In this document: one piece after another, positions 52,897 to 62,925 of the stretch
Position numbering within the stretch: position 1 is the stretch's first letter
Layout of the letters: each line of letters opens with the position of its first letter
Assembly (NCBI GenBank): GCA_963763205.1
Contig: CAVXNQ010000021.1
Span: forward strand, 62,001-126,000
Reading direction: 5' to 3'
DNA length: 64,000 bases
DNA from: DDH964 sp963763205
GTDB lineage: Bacteria > Desulfobacterota > Desulfuromonadia > Desulfuromonadales > DDH964
Notes under the pieces: model-generated
Seen by the model: only the letters and a program-made list of their open reading frames with translations
The model's database searches: none
What the model was told of the DNA's origin: nothing
Made by a program: the position numbers and the translations under genes

Positions 52897-55597
52897 TGGG
52901 AAAGACAAGGGTTTACGAACTGGCGCAAAAGCTCGGCCTGGACAACAAGGCCCTCCTTGATCGACTGCAGGCAGCGGGTGTCGACGGCAAGACGCACATG
53001 AGCGTCCTGGAAGAGGAGGATCTTCGCAAGTTCGAAGCGGCCCAGACGCCGGCGGTCGAGAAGATTGAGGAGGAGCGCATCACTCCCGGCATCATCCGTC
53101 GCCGGCGCAAGGAAGTCGCTCCGCCTGTGACCCTGGAGAGTGCCCCGGAGACCGCTCCGGAAGAAGAGCCGGCCGCTCCCGCCGAGATCGCAGCGCCCAC
53201 CGCGGTGGAATCCGCCTCGCAAGCTCTGGCCCCCCCTGCCGAGACGGCTCCGGTCGCCGCGCCGGAACCCGCGCCGGCCGCCGAGACTGAAAAGCCCAAG
53301 GAGAGGGAGGCTGTCGCCAAGGAACCGGTGCCTGCCAAACCGGTCGCGCACCCCGAGCCGAAGGTGGAGAGAGTGACCGCCTCGCGCGCCAAAATCCTCG
53401 GTCGCGTTGAACTCCCCCAGGAAGCGCCGCGCGGCGGCAATCGACCTGAAACAGGTCGTCCCGGCCGTCCGGAACGTCCTGGCACCCCGCGCCAGGAACG
53501 GCCCGGCACGGCTCGTCCGGAACGTCCCGGTGCGCCGCGCCCTGAGCGTCCCAGTAGCCCGCGTCCGGAACGCCCGGCACGCCCCGGTGCCGGTCCTGCA
53601 CCCACCCTGCCGGCTGCCGGCGAACCGTTTGTCGGCAAGGAAGCCCGTGGCGGCAAGAAGAAGAAAAAAGGGAAGGGCGCCGATTACAGCGAGGCACCGG
53701 CCGAGGCTGGACGCCGGCGCGGACGGCGGGAAGTCTTTGAACCCGATCGTGATGGCGGCAAGCTGCGGCGTGGCAAGAGAGCGCCCAAGATGCAGAAGAA
53801 AACCGAGGTCACGGTCTCCAAGGCGATCAAGCGTATCATCCGCATCAGTGACGTGATCACCGTCGGCGAACTCGCCAAGCGCATGGGGGTCAAGGCCAAC
53901 GACCTGATCAAGGAGCTGATGCGCCAGGGGTCGATGGTGACCATCAACCATCCTCTCGACTATCGAAACCGCGGCGATCCTCGCCTCCGAATTCAATTAC
54001 GAAGTCGAAAACGTTGCCTTCGACGAGGAGACCATCCTCGACCATGCCAGCCTCAAGGAGGGCGAGGAGGCCAAGCCCGAAGACCTCAAGCCACGGCCGC
54101 CGGTGGTGACGATCATGGGTCACGTCGACCACGGCAAGACCAGCCTTCTCGACGCCATCCGCACCGCCAACGTGACCGCCGGCGAGGCCGGAGGGATCAC
54201 CCAGCACATCGGTGCCTACGACGTCGAGCTCGAAGGCAAGAAGATCACCTTTCTCGACACCCCCGGTCACGAGGCCTTTACCGCCATGCGTGCCCGCGGT
54301 GCCAAGGCCACCGACATCGTCATCCTGGTGGTGGCCGCCGACGATGGCGTCATGCCGCAGACCAAGGAGGCGATCAACCACTCCAAGGCGGCCGGGGTGC
54401 CGATCATTATTGCCATCAACAAGATGGACAAGCCCGACGCCAACCCGGAGCGGGTCAAGCAGGAACTGACCGAATTCGAACTGGTCCCCGAAGAGTGGGG
54501 TGGCGAAACGATCTTCGTGGAGGTGTCCGCCAAGCAGCACACCAACCTCGACCAGCTGCTGGAGATGATTCTGCTGCAGGCCGAGGTCATGGATCTCAAG
54601 GCCAACCCCGACAAACGGGCCAAAGGGGTCGTGGTGGAAGCCCGTCTCGACAAGGGGCGCGGCCCGGTGGCCACGGTCCTGGTGCAGGAGGGGACCCTGA
54701 AGATCGGCGACCCGATCGTCACCGGCGTCCATTTCGGCCGGGTGCGGACCATGACGAACGATCGCGGCGACCGCCTGGAAGAGGCCGGGCCGTCGATCCC
54801 GGTGGAGGTCACCGGACTCTCCGGAGTGCCCGATGCCGGCGATGCCTTCCATTCCGTCGAGGATGAAAAGGCGGCCAAAGAGGTGGCCCAGCATCGCCAG
54901 CAGAAACTGCGCGAAGCGGAACTCGCCAAGACCAGCAAGATCTCCCTCGAGCAGCTCTATGCGCGCATCCAGCAGGGGGACGTCAAGGAACTCAAGGTCA
55001 TCATCAAGGGGGATGTCCAGGGCTCCGTCGAGGCGGTCAAGGATTCGCTGCTCAAGCTCTCCACCGAAGCCTGCCGCTTGGTGGTCATCCATACCGGCGT
55101 TGGCGGCATCATCGAGAGCGACGTTTCCCTGGCTTCGGCCTCGGACGCGATCGTGCTCGGCTTCAACGTGCGCCCCGAACCCAAGGCCGCGGCCCTGGCC
55201 GAGTCCGAAGGGGTGGACATTCGACTCTACAACATCATCTATGATGCGGTGGCCGATATCCGCGACGCCATGGAGGGTCTCCTGGCGCCGACCCTGCAGG
55301 AGAAGTACCTCGGCCGGGTCGAGGTACGCGAGACCTTCAGCGTCAGCAAGGTGGGGACGATCGCCGGCTGTTACGTCACCGACGGCAAGGTCCTGCGCGG
55401 CGCCCAGGTCCGCCTGCTGCGTGACAACGTGGTGGTCTGGCAAGGGAAGATGAGTTCCCTCAAGCGCTTCAAGGACGACGTTCGCGAGGTGGCCACCGGC
55501 TACGAGTGCGGCATCGGCCTTGAGAACTACAACGACATCAAGGTCGGCGACGTCATCGAGGCCTTTGAGATCGAAGCAGATCAAAACCACCCTGTAA
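52896..55597 (+). CDS. infB: Translation initiation factor IF-2 (two one-base insertions)
   Basis: GTPase that places initiator tRNA on the 30S subunit. 899 residues after repair. An N-terminal IF2_N motif (VYELAQKLGLDNKALLDRLQ) is followed by a long Ala/Pro/Glu linker with tandem RPERPG units. The GTPase domain has GHVDHGKTSLLD, DTPGHEAF, NKMDKPD and SAK. One T at 53961 (CTCGACTATCG) must be skipped to read DIETAAILASEFNY. A second extra base near 55577 (GAAGCAGATC) removes the natural end EIKTTL-stop; without skipping it, IF-2 reads through into the next gene. Confidence 0.94.
53443..53600 (+). repeat. Degenerate RPERPG-coding tandem repeat inside infB
   Basis: Five to six imperfect copies of a CGTCCGGAACGTCCCGG-like unit encode R-P/Q-E-R-P-G/S/A repeats in the flexible IF-2 linker (about residues 183-235). 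Such arrays change length easily by slippage. Confidence 0.75.
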
Positions 55598-55611
55598 TTC
55601 CGGGGAAGGGC

Positions 55612-55899
55612 GTGGTCGTCGGTATCCTGAGACTCGACCTGGTGCTTTTCGCGCCGCAGAATCTGAAGGAGAAGCGTGCGCTCGTCAAGCGTCTCCTCGG
55701 CCGCTGCCGCGAACGATTTCCGGTTTCCGCTGCGGAAACCGGCCTGCACGACCTCTGGCAGCGGACGGAACTGGGGTTCGCCATGGTCGCCGGGGATGAA
55801 AAGACCGTTCAGTCCGTCTTCGACCGCATCGAGGAGGAGATCTACCGTCTCGGTGCCGCGGAAATCAGCGAACGCTTCAGCGAATTTCTCCACTATTGA
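55612..55899 (+). CDS. DUF503 / YlxP family protein
   Basis: A 95-residue small protein of the DUF503 (YlxP) family, usually found between infB and rbfA, as here. It reads VVGILRLDLVLFAPQNLKEKRALVKRLLGR and ends EEIYRLGAAEISERFSEFLHY. The GTG start at 55612 has GGGGAAGGG immediately upstream and lies 14 bases after the restored infB stop. In the raw sequence it appears fused to IF-2 because of the insertion near 55577. Function unknown; implicated by context in ribosome assembly. Confidence 0.86.
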   Translation: MVVGILRLDLVLFAPQNLKEKRALVKRLLGRCRERFPVSAAETGLHDLWQRTELGFAMVAGDEKTVQSVFDRIEEEIYRLGAAEISERFSEFLHY

Positions 55900-55920
55900 G
55901 GGAACTCACGGGAGACCGAT

Positions 55921-56301
55921 TTGGAATTCCAGCGCAGCCACCGCGTCGGTGAGCAGATCCAGAAAGAAATCTCGGCGCTGCTGGTCAAGGGGCTCAAGGA
56001 TCCACGGGTCGGCTTTGTCACCATCACCGCCGTCGAGGTGAGTGGCGACCTGCGGCATGCGCGCATCTACTTCACCGCCATGGGTGAGGAGAAGGTTCGG
56101 CAGGAGACCCAGCGCGGGTTGACCTCGGCGATCCCCTTCCTGCGCCGGGAACTCGGCAAGCGTCTGCGCCTGCGCCTGGTCCCGGAACTGACTTTCCAGT
56201 TCGACACCTCCCTGGAATACGGCAACCGGATCGAATCCCTCCTTCGTGACCTGAACAGCGGCGGCGACGATGCTCAAGGCGATCCTGAAGACGATCAATG
56301 A
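55921..56301 (+). CDS. rbfA: Ribosome-binding factor A
   Basis: Binds the 30S subunit during late 16S rRNA maturation. 126 residues with the KH-like RbfA fold: RSHRVGEQIQKEISALL, VTITAVEVSGDLRHARIYF and LTFQFDTSLEYGNRIESLL. The start is TTG 55921 with GGGAG 9 bases upstream. The C-terminal acidic tail overlaps the start of the next gene by 32 bases. Confidence 0.93.
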   Translation: MEFQRSHRVGEQIQKEISALLVKGLKDPRVGFVTITAVEVSGDLRHARIYFTAMGEEKVRQETQRGLTSAIPFLRRELGKRLRLRLVPELTFQFDTSLEYGNRIESLLRDLNSGGDDAQGDPEDDQ

Positions 56302-57219
56302 GGGGGAGCGGTTCCTGGTCGCTTCCCATGAAGGCCCCGACGGCGATGCCCTCGCCTCGACCCTGGCGCTGACCCTGGCGCTGCGTGAGCTGGGCAAGGA
56401 GGTCGTCGCCTACAACCGCGACGGGCTTCCCGCGGCCTTCGATTTTCTCCCCGGGGCCGACACCCTGGTCGACTCCCTGGCGGCCGATGACCATTTCGAT
56501 GCCGGTTTCATCCTCGATGCCGGGGAATTGCGGCGGGCCGGCCTGGAACTGCGCGAACACTGCACCGCGCTGGTCAACGTCGATCACCATCCCTATTCGG
56601 AAAACTTCGGTGCGATCTACTATGTCGACACCGAGGCCTGCGCCACCGGCGCGCTGGTTTACCGGATCCTGGCGGCGGCGGGCTGGCCCATTTCCCGGGA
56701 CGTGGCGGCCTGCATCTACGCCGCCATCATCTCCGACACCGGCTCCTTCCGCTATTCCAATTCCAATCCCGAGGCGTTTCGCATTGCCGGCGAGATGATC
56801 GCCCTCGGCGTCAGTCCCTGGGACATCGCCACCGGCCTTTACGAAAACCAGGATCCGCGGCGGCTGCAACTACTGGCCAGGGCGCTCGCCACGCTGGCCG
56901 TTTCCTCCTGCGGCCGCTTTGCCTCGCTGGCGTCACCAGCGAGATGTACGCCGCCACCGGGACCAACGCCGAACATACCGACGGGTTTGTGAACTACCCC
57001 CGTTCGATCCGCAATGTCGAGGTGGCGATCTTCTTTCGACAGGTTGGCGCCACCGCCTTCAAGGTCGGCTTCCGCTCCAAGGGGCAGGTCGATGTCGGCG
57101 CCCTGTCCCGGGAGCTGGGTGGCGGCGGGCACCACAACGCCGCCGGTGCTCTCGTCGAAGGAGACCTCGAGGAGGTTCGCAGGACGGTCTTTTCCCGCCT
57201 CAAGATTCCCACCGACTGA
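56270..57219 (+). CDS. nrnA: NrnA-type DHH phosphoesterase (one-base deletion)
   Basis: Bifunctional nanoRNase/pAp phosphatase that degrades short oligoribonucleotides. The DHH motif is VDHHPY, preceded by VASHEGPDGDALAS. The C-terminal DHHA1 domain has the substrate motif ELGGGGHHNAAGA. The frame breaks at about 56931: CTGGCGTCACC needs one more G to read ALAVTSEMYAATGTNAEHTDG. The repaired protein has 316 residues, normal for the family. It sits between rbfA and truB, as in related genomes. Confidence 0.9.
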
Positions 57220-57225
57220 AACTTC

Positions 57226-58143
57226 GTGCACGGTATCCTGCTCATCGACAAATCGCCGGGGATGACCTCCCACGACGTGGTGCGCCGCCTGCGGCGACTG
57301 CTCGGCACCCGCCGGGTCGGTCATACCGGGACCCTCGATCCCATGGCCACCGGGGTGCTGCCGGTGGCGGTCGGGGAGGGGACGCGGCTGGTCGAGTTCC
57401 TCATGGAAGGGGACAAAGAGTATCTGGCCACTCTGCGCCTGGGCATGACCACCACCACCCAGGACGCCGAGGGGGAGATCCTCGACGAGCGTTCCTGGCA
57501 AGGGGTCGATCGCGCGGCGCTGGAGTCGGCTGCCGCTGATCTGCGCGGCGCCATCTTGCAGCTGCCGCCGATGTACTCGGCCTTGAAACGCAACGGCGTG
57601 CCTCTGCACCGGCTGGCCCGGCAGGGGATGGAGGTCGAACGGGAACCCCGGCCGGTCACCATTTTCCGTCTCGATATCCTGCGCGTCGAACTCCCCCTGG
57701 TGGAGATCGCGGTGGCCTGTTCGAAGGGGACCTATGTCCGCACCCTGGCCTACGATCTGGGCGAGGCGCTCGGTTGCGGCGCCCACCTTACGGCGCTGCG
57801 TCGCACCCGCTCCGGCCCCTTTGCCGTTGCCGACTGTCTGACCCTGGAAGCCCTGGAAGGGGGGCCGGCGGACCGGCCCCTGCCGTTGCTCGGTCCGCGT
57901 GCCGCACTGCCGGAGTTGGCTGTCGTCGCTGTCGGGCCTGATGCGGCCGCGCGGCTGGCCAACGGCATCCCGCCATCCGCTGCCGAGTGCGACCTCGATG
58001 CCAGCCTGGAAAATGGCGACCGGGTGCTGCTCGAGGTCGCCGGGAAGATCGCCGCCATCGCCCGTTACGCGCCGTTGCGCGAACGGGAAAAGCGTGGCGA
58101 TTTTGAACTATTGCGGGTCTTCAGTCACCCGGAAATCTGGTGA
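57226..58143 (+). CDS. truB: tRNA pseudouridine(55) synthase TruB
   Basis: Makes the universal pseudouridine 55 in tRNA. 305 residues. The catalytic motif is GHTGTLDPMATGVLPV with the essential aspartate. KEYLATLRLGMTTTTQDAEG, QLPPMYSALKRNGVPLHRLARQG and CSKGTYVRTLAYDLGEALGCGAHL follow. A C-terminal PUA-like part is present (FELLRVF). The start is GTG 57226, 6 bases after the nrnA stop. Confidence 0.96.
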   Translation: MHGILLIDKSPGMTSHDVVRRLRRLLGTRRVGHTGTLDPMATGVLPVAVGEGTRLVEFLMEGDKEYLATLRLGMTTTTQDAEGEILDERSWQGVDRAALESAAADLRGAILQLPPMYSALKRNGVPLHRLARQGMEVEREPRPVTIFRLDILRVELPLVEIAVACSKGTYVRTLAYDLGEALGCGAHLTALRRTRSGPFAVADCLTLEALEGGPADRPLPLLGPRAALPELAVVAVGPDAAARLANGIPPSAAECDLDASLENGDRVLLEVAGKIAAIARYAPLREREKRGDFELLRVFSHPEIW

Positions 58144-58151
58144 TATAGTGC

Positions 58152-58180
58152 TTTACAGGAGCAGGGGGTTGTGATAAAAG
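58152..58180 (+). promoter_or_regulatory. Possible rpsO promoter
   Basis: TTTACA and TAAAAG are separated by 17 bases just after the truB stop. This would give a leader of about 60 nt with a hairpin in front of rpsO. Confidence 0.4.
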
Positions 58181-58203
58181 GGACGATGTTTCGCAAATCT
58201 CAA

Positions 58204-58223
58204 GTGCCGGCCTTGGCCGGCAC
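58204..58223 (+). promoter_or_regulatory. Leader hairpin directly upstream of the rpsO ribosome site
   Basis: GTGCCGGCC and GGCCGGCAC form a 9-bp stem with a two-base TT loop as a perfect palindrome, about 12 bases before AAAGGAGGTGG. The location is where S15 autoregulatory structures lie in other bacteria, but none of the known S15-binding folds is proven here. Confidence 0.5.
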
Positions 58224-58247
58224 AGTTCGCTGAAAGGAGGTGGCACA

Positions 58248-58515
58248 GTGCTGGCCACGGAACGCAAACAGGAAATCATCGACAAGTTCAAGACCCACGA
58301 GGGCGACACCGGGTCTCCGGAAGTGCAGATCGCGCTCCTCTCCGAGAGGATCACGTATCTGACCGAACATTTCCGCACCCACAAGAAGGACCACCATTCC
58401 CGTCGGGGTCTTCTCAAGATCGTCGGGCAAAGACGGCGGCTTCTCGACTACCTGAAAGAGAAAGGATGTCGAGCGCTATCGGATCGTCATCAAGGAGCTC
58501 GGTATCCGCCGGTAA
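58248..58515 (+). CDS. rpsO: 30S ribosomal protein S15 (one-base insertion)
   Basis: Primary 16S rRNA-binding protein of the small subunit platform. The GTG start follows a perfect AGGAGGTGG. The sequence is canonical: DTGSPEVQIALLSERITYLTEHFRTHKKDHHSRRGLL. An extra G at 58464-58465 (GAGAAAGGATGTC) breaks the last 16 residues; skipping it gives KDVERYRIVIKELGIRR-stop and a protein of 88 residues, exactly the S15 size. Because S15 tails are nearly invariant, this is almost certainly a sequence error. Confidence 0.95.
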
Positions 58516-58593
58516 TCAGGGGCAGCATGCTCTTCGCTGCTGCGGAGAGTCTGCTGCCCTTCGTTTTGTCGATGGCACGGGAGGTTGTCCGGA

Positions 58594-58638
58594 GAGAGGA
58601 CCCGAAGCCGGCTTAAGGCCGGCTGCGGGTCCTGTCTC
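58594..58638 (+). promoter_or_regulatory. Long hairpin between rpsO and pnp
   Basis: AGGACCCG and CGGGTCCT (8 bp), then after one A/G mismatch AGCCGGC and GCCGGCT (7 bp), around a TTAAG loop; GAG/CTC pairs extend the base. No T-run follows directly. It occupies the same place as the RNase III-cleaved stem that controls pnp in E. coli. Confidence 0.6.
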
Positions 58639-58736
58639 AGGCCATCCTCCTTCTGCCATTTTTTGTTAGACAACAGCCGCCTGCGGGCGGCAGGTCCCGC
58701 GCCGGGCCGCAAGGGTCGCGCGGAAAGGAGAATTTC

Positions 58737-60837
58737 ATGGCTTATCACAAGGTCGAAATCGATTTCAACGGTCAGCCCCTGACCATCGAAACGGGGAAAA
58801 TGGCGCGCCAGGCCGACGGCGCCACCGTCATCACCTACGGCGAAACCAAGGTGCTGTGCACCGCGGTCTCGGCCAGGAAGATGCGCGAAGGGCAGGGTTT
58901 CTTCCCGCTCACCGTCAATTACCAGGAGAAGTTCTACGCCGCGGGGAAGATCCCCGGCTCTTTCTTCCGTCGCGAGCGCGGGTCCACCGAGCGCGAAACC
59001 CTGATCTGCCGGTTGATCGACCGGCCGATGCGGCCCCTCTTTCCCAAGGGCTACATGTTTGAAACCCAGATCATGCCGACGGTGATTTCCGCCGACCTGA
59101 TCAACGATCCCGACACCCTGGCGATGGTGGCGGCTTCGGCCTCCGTGGTCGTCTCGGACATCCCCTTCGCCGGACCGATCGCCGCGGTGCGCGTCGGCCG
59201 GGTCGGCGGCCAGCTGATCGCCAATCCGACCCTGCAGCAGATGGCCGAAAGCGATATCGAAATCGTCGTCTCCGGCTCCCGCGACGCGGTGATGATGGTC
59301 GAGGGGGAGGCCGACCTGGTCTCCGAGGACGACATGCTCGAGGCGATCTTCTTCGGCCACCGTTCCCTGCAGCCGCTGATCGATATGCAGCTTAAGCTGC
59401 AGGAACTGGTCGGCGTGGCCAAGCGCGAATTCGTGGTGGCGCAGACCGACCCGGAACTCGAAGCCCGGGTCAAGGAACTGGCCGCCGAGCGTCTCGCCCA
59501 GGCGGCGACGATCCGCGCCAAGCAGGAGCGTTACAGCAGCCATCGATCTGATCAAGGCCGAGGTCCAGGACGCCCTGGCCGAAGAGTTCGCGGGGCGGAG
59601 TGCGGAAATCGATGCCATTCTCGGCTCGATCTCCAAGAAGGTCCTGCGGCAGATGGTGCTCAAGGACAGGGTGCGCATCGACGGCCGCGACATGACGACC
59701 GTGCGGCCGATCAGCTGCGAGATCGGCGTACTCCCCCGTGCCCACGGCAGCGCCCTGTTCACCCGCGGCGAGACCCAGGCCCTGGTGGCCGTGACCCTCG
59801 GTACCAGCGGGGACGAACAGCGCATGGACAACATCCAGGGAATGGAATTCAAGAAATTCCTCCTCCATTACAATTTCCCCCCCTTCTCCGTCGGGGAGAC
59901 CAGCATGCGCCTCTTCCCCGGCCGCCGCGAGATCGGCCACGGCATGCTCGCCGAACGCTCGGTGGCCAAGGTCCTGCCCAAGCACGACGACTTCCCCTAT
60001 ACCATTCGCATCGTCTCGGACATCCTCGAGTCCAACGGCTCCTCGTCGATGGCCAGCGTCTGCGGCGCTTCGCTCTGCCTGATGGAGGCCGGAGTGCCAA
60101 TCAGGGAGGCGGTTTCCGGTATCGCCATGGGCCTGATCAAGGAGGGTGACGACGTCGCCGTTCTTTCCGACATCCTTGGCGACGAAGACCACCTCGGCGA
60201 CATGGACTTCAAGGTCACCGGCACCGCCGACGGCGTCGCGGCCCTGCAGATGGACATCAAGATCACCGGGGTCGATCGGGCGATCATGAAGCAGGCCCTT
60301 GCGCAGGCCCGGGAAGGACGCCTGCACATCCTCGGCGAAATGGCCAAAGCGATCGTCGCACCGCGCAAGGAACTCTCCCAGTACGCACCGCGGATTACCA
60401 CGATTTACGTCAAACCGGACCAGGTGCGTACCGTCATCGGCTCGGGCGGCAAGAACATCCGCGGCATCATCGAAGCAACCGGCTGCACCATCGACATCGA
60501 GGACGACGGTCGGGTCAACATCGCCTCCGCCGACGGCGACGCCTGCAAGAAGGCGATCAAGATGATCCGTGACCTGACCCAGGAGGCCGAGGTCGGCAAA
60601 CTTTATCTGGGCACGGTGCGTAAGATCATGGAGTTCGGCGCCTTCGTCGAAATCTTCCCCGGCACCGACGGTCTGGTGCACGTCTCCGAACTTGACAAGG
60701 AGCGGGTGCGCAACGTCTCCGACGTGGTCAAGGAAGGCGAGCAGATCCTGGTCAAGTGCATCGGCATCGACAAACAGGGCAAGATCAAACTGTCGCGCAA
60801 AGAGGCTCTCGGTCAGAGCCTGCCGACGGAAGAGTGA
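58737..60837 (+). CDS. pnp: Polynucleotide phosphorylase (one-base insertion)
   Basis: 3'-5' phosphorolytic exoribonuclease of the degradosome. 699 residues after repair: two RNase PH domains (about 1-225 and 315-545; FFRRERG, TRGETQALVAVTLGT, LFPGRREIGHGMLAERS), then KH (GSGGKNIRGIIEATG) and S1 (GTVRKIMEFGAFVEIFPGTDGLVHVSEL). An extra base at about 59538 (TACAGCAGCCATC) must be skipped to read SAIDLIKAEVQDAL in the helical linker. GGAAAGGAG precedes the ATG. Confidence 0.95.
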
Positions 60838-60849
60838 CGGTTAACCGTA

Positions 60850-62109
60850 ATGATTCACCAGACGGTCCTGGATAACGGGATCCGGGTCATCAGCGAATCC
60901 CTGCCCAGCGCCCACTCGGTTGCCATCGGCGTCTGGGTGGAGAATGGCTCCCGGCATGAGCTGGCCGGGGAAAAGGGCATCTCCCATCTCCTTGAACATA
61001 TGCTGTTCAAGGGGACGGAGCGGCGTAGTGCGCGCGACATCGCCCGGGAGGTCGACTCCTCCGGCGGCATGCTCAACGCCTTCACCAGCCGCGAGTACAG
61101 CTGCTACTACGCCAAGGTGCTGGCCCGGCGGCTGCCCCTGGCCGTCGACCTGCTCGGCGACGTCATCCGCCATCCATTGTTCGATCTGGATGAGATCGAA
61201 AAGGAGCGACGGGTCGTTCTGCAGGAAATCCACATGGTGGAGGATACGGCCGACGACTTGATCCATGATCTGTTCAATCAGGTCTTTTGGCAGAACCATT
61301 CCCTGGGCTGCCCCATCCTCGGCACGGAAGAGACGGTGGGGGCGTTCGATCGGAACGCCCTCATCGACTTCATGCAGCGCCGGTACACCGGCCAGCGCCT
61401 GCTGGTCTGTGCCGCCGGAGACCTCAACCATGAGGACCTGGTCGACCAGCTGAGCCGGGTCTTTGGCGACCTCCCCGCCGTCGGGAGCAGACTGGCCAAT
61501 GTCGCGCCTGAATATCGGCGTCACCTGTCCGTCTGCGAAAAAGATCTCGAACAGGTCCACCTCTGCCTCGGCACCCGGGCACTTCCCCAGAATCACCCCA
61601 ACCGCTTCGCCGCCTACCTGCTCAATGCCCTGCTCGGCGGCAGCATGAGCTCCCGCCTGTTCCAGAAAGTGCGGGAAGAGCAGGGGCTCGCCTATTCGAT
61701 CTACAGTTATCTCCATTGCCACAGCGATGTCGGCGCCCTCGTCGTCAGCGCCGGCATGGCTCCGGCCGATGCCCGCCGGGTGGTCGAGATCATCCTGCGG
61801 GAGATGCGTTCCTTGCGCGATTTTCCGGTCCCCGAGGAGGAGCTGACCGCGGCCCGGGAGAGGTTGCGTGGCAACCTTCTGCTCTCCCTGGAAAGCACCG
61901 AGAACCGGATGACCCGTTTGGCCAAGAACGAGATCTATCTCGGCCGGCAGGTCTCCCTCAGGGACGTTCTCCACGGCTTCGACCGGGTCACCGCCGAAGA
62001 TGTCCAGCGCCTCGCCGGTTTCCTCTTCAAGGATGACTACCTCAATCTGCAGCTCCTCGGGCGGGTGGACCCGGCCGACTTCCCCGATCTCGATCTGACC
62101 CTCGGATGA
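60850..62109 (+). CDS. M16-family zinc peptidase
   Basis: A 419-residue processing-peptidase-like protein. The inverted zinc motif HLLEH (in ISHLLEHMLFKGT, about residue 50) and the distal glutamate in EKERRVVLQEIHMVED are present, so this is the catalytically competent half. It is a single M16 repeat pair (about residues 1-210 and 215-400), as in the bacterial proteins encoded downstream of pnp. No signal peptide is seen, so a cytosolic role is likely. It starts 12 bases after pnp and overlaps dut by four. Confidence 0.93.
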   Translation: MIHQTVLDNGIRVISESLPSAHSVAIGVWVENGSRHELAGEKGISHLLEHMLFKGTERRSARDIAREVDSSGGMLNAFTSREYSCYYAKVLARRLPLAVDLLGDVIRHPLFDLDEIEKERRVVLQEIHMVEDTADDLIHDLFNQVFWQNHSLGCPILGTEETVGAFDRNALIDFMQRRYTGQRLLVCAAGDLNHEDLVDQLSRVFGDLPAVGSRLANVAPEYRRHLSVCEKDLEQVHLCLGTRALPQNHPNRFAAYLLNALLGGSMSSRLFQKVREEQGLAYSIYSYLHCHSDVGALVVSAGMAPADARRVVEIILREMRSLRDFPVPEEELTAARERLRGNLLLSLESTENRMTRLAKNEIYLGRQVSLRDVLHGFDRVTAEDVQRLAGFLFKDDYLNLQLLGRVDPADFPDLDLTLG

Positions 62110-62579
62110 CAGGACGCCCGCCCATGGATTCGCCGCGCATTGCCGTCAAACGTCTCCGCCCCGAAGCCGTCCTGCCGCGCTATATGACCGCCGGCGCGGC
62201 CGGCCTGGATCTCTGTGCGGCCATCGATGAGCCGCTCAGCCTCGCCCCGGGGGAACGCAGGCTGGTGCCGACCGGTCTCGCCTTGGCCATCCCGGCCGGC
62301 TTTGAAGGGCAGGTCCGGCCCCGCTCGGGACTGGCCCTGCGCCAGGGGCTGACCATGCTCAACAGCCCCGGGACCATCGACAGCGACTACCGCGGGGAAA
62401 TCGGGGTCATCGTTATCAATCACGGCCAGCAGGCTGCGGTGCTCAATCCCGGCGACCGCGTGGCGCAGCTGGTGATCGCGCCGGTCGCCCACGCGGTACT
62501 GGAGGAGTACGACGAACTCCCGATGACCCTGCGTGGCAAGGGCGGCTTCGGCCATACCGGCACCAACGGTGCCGGCTAG
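62106..62579 (+). CDS. dut: dUTP diphosphatase
   Basis: Hydrolyses dUTP to dUMP, preventing uracil incorporation into DNA. 157 residues. All five trimeric dUTPase motifs can be followed: AAGLDLCAA, VRPRSGLAL, GTIDSDYRGEIGVIV, GDRVAQLVIAPV and GKGGFGHTG. An inner ATG at 62124 gives a shorter start (MDSPRIAVK). It is followed without a gap by the DUF493 gene. Confidence 0.96.
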   Translation: MTGRPPMDSPRIAVKRLRPEAVLPRYMTAGAAGLDLCAAIDEPLSLAPGERRLVPTGLALAIPAGFEGQVRPRSGLALRQGLTMLNSPGTIDSDYRGEIGVIVINHGQQAAVLNPGDRVAQLVIAPVAHAVLEEYDELPMTLRGKGGFGHTGTNGAG

Positions 62580-62859
62580 ATGCCGCCGCCGGCAGGATCA
62601 GCGCCCGCTGGTCGAATTCCCCTGCGACTACCAGTTCAAGGTTTTCGGTCCGGCTGATCCCGATGTCGATTTCGTAGCGGCGGTGCAGCGAGCGGCCGGC
62701 ACGGTCATGCCGGTGCCCCGCGATGCCCTGCGCGTCCGCAAAAGCCGCGAGGGGACCTACCTCTGCGTTACCCTGATGGTCCGGCTGCTGAACCAACAGC
62801 AGCTCAATGCGTTCTATACGGCCCTGCGCGGGGTGCCGCAACTGCGCTACCTGCTCTGA
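62580..62859 (+). CDS. YbeD/DUF493 family protein, probable one-base insertion
   Basis: A small ferredoxin-fold protein of the DUF493 (YbeD) family, possibly regulatory. The body reads PLVEFPCDYQFKVFGPADPDVDF and ends NAFYTALRGVPQLRYLL. In its own frame only GTG codons inside dut could start it. Starting at the ATG directly after the dut stop and skipping one base at about 62593 (CCGGCAGGATC) gives MPPPEDQRPLVEF and a 92-residue protein, the usual size. I favour that reading. Confidence 0.78.
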
Positions 62860-62925
62860 TTGACTGCCGGATTCGGCAGGATGTGGTAGACTCCCTGCAA
62901 TTCGCATCCCAGCCCGGAGGTCGCC

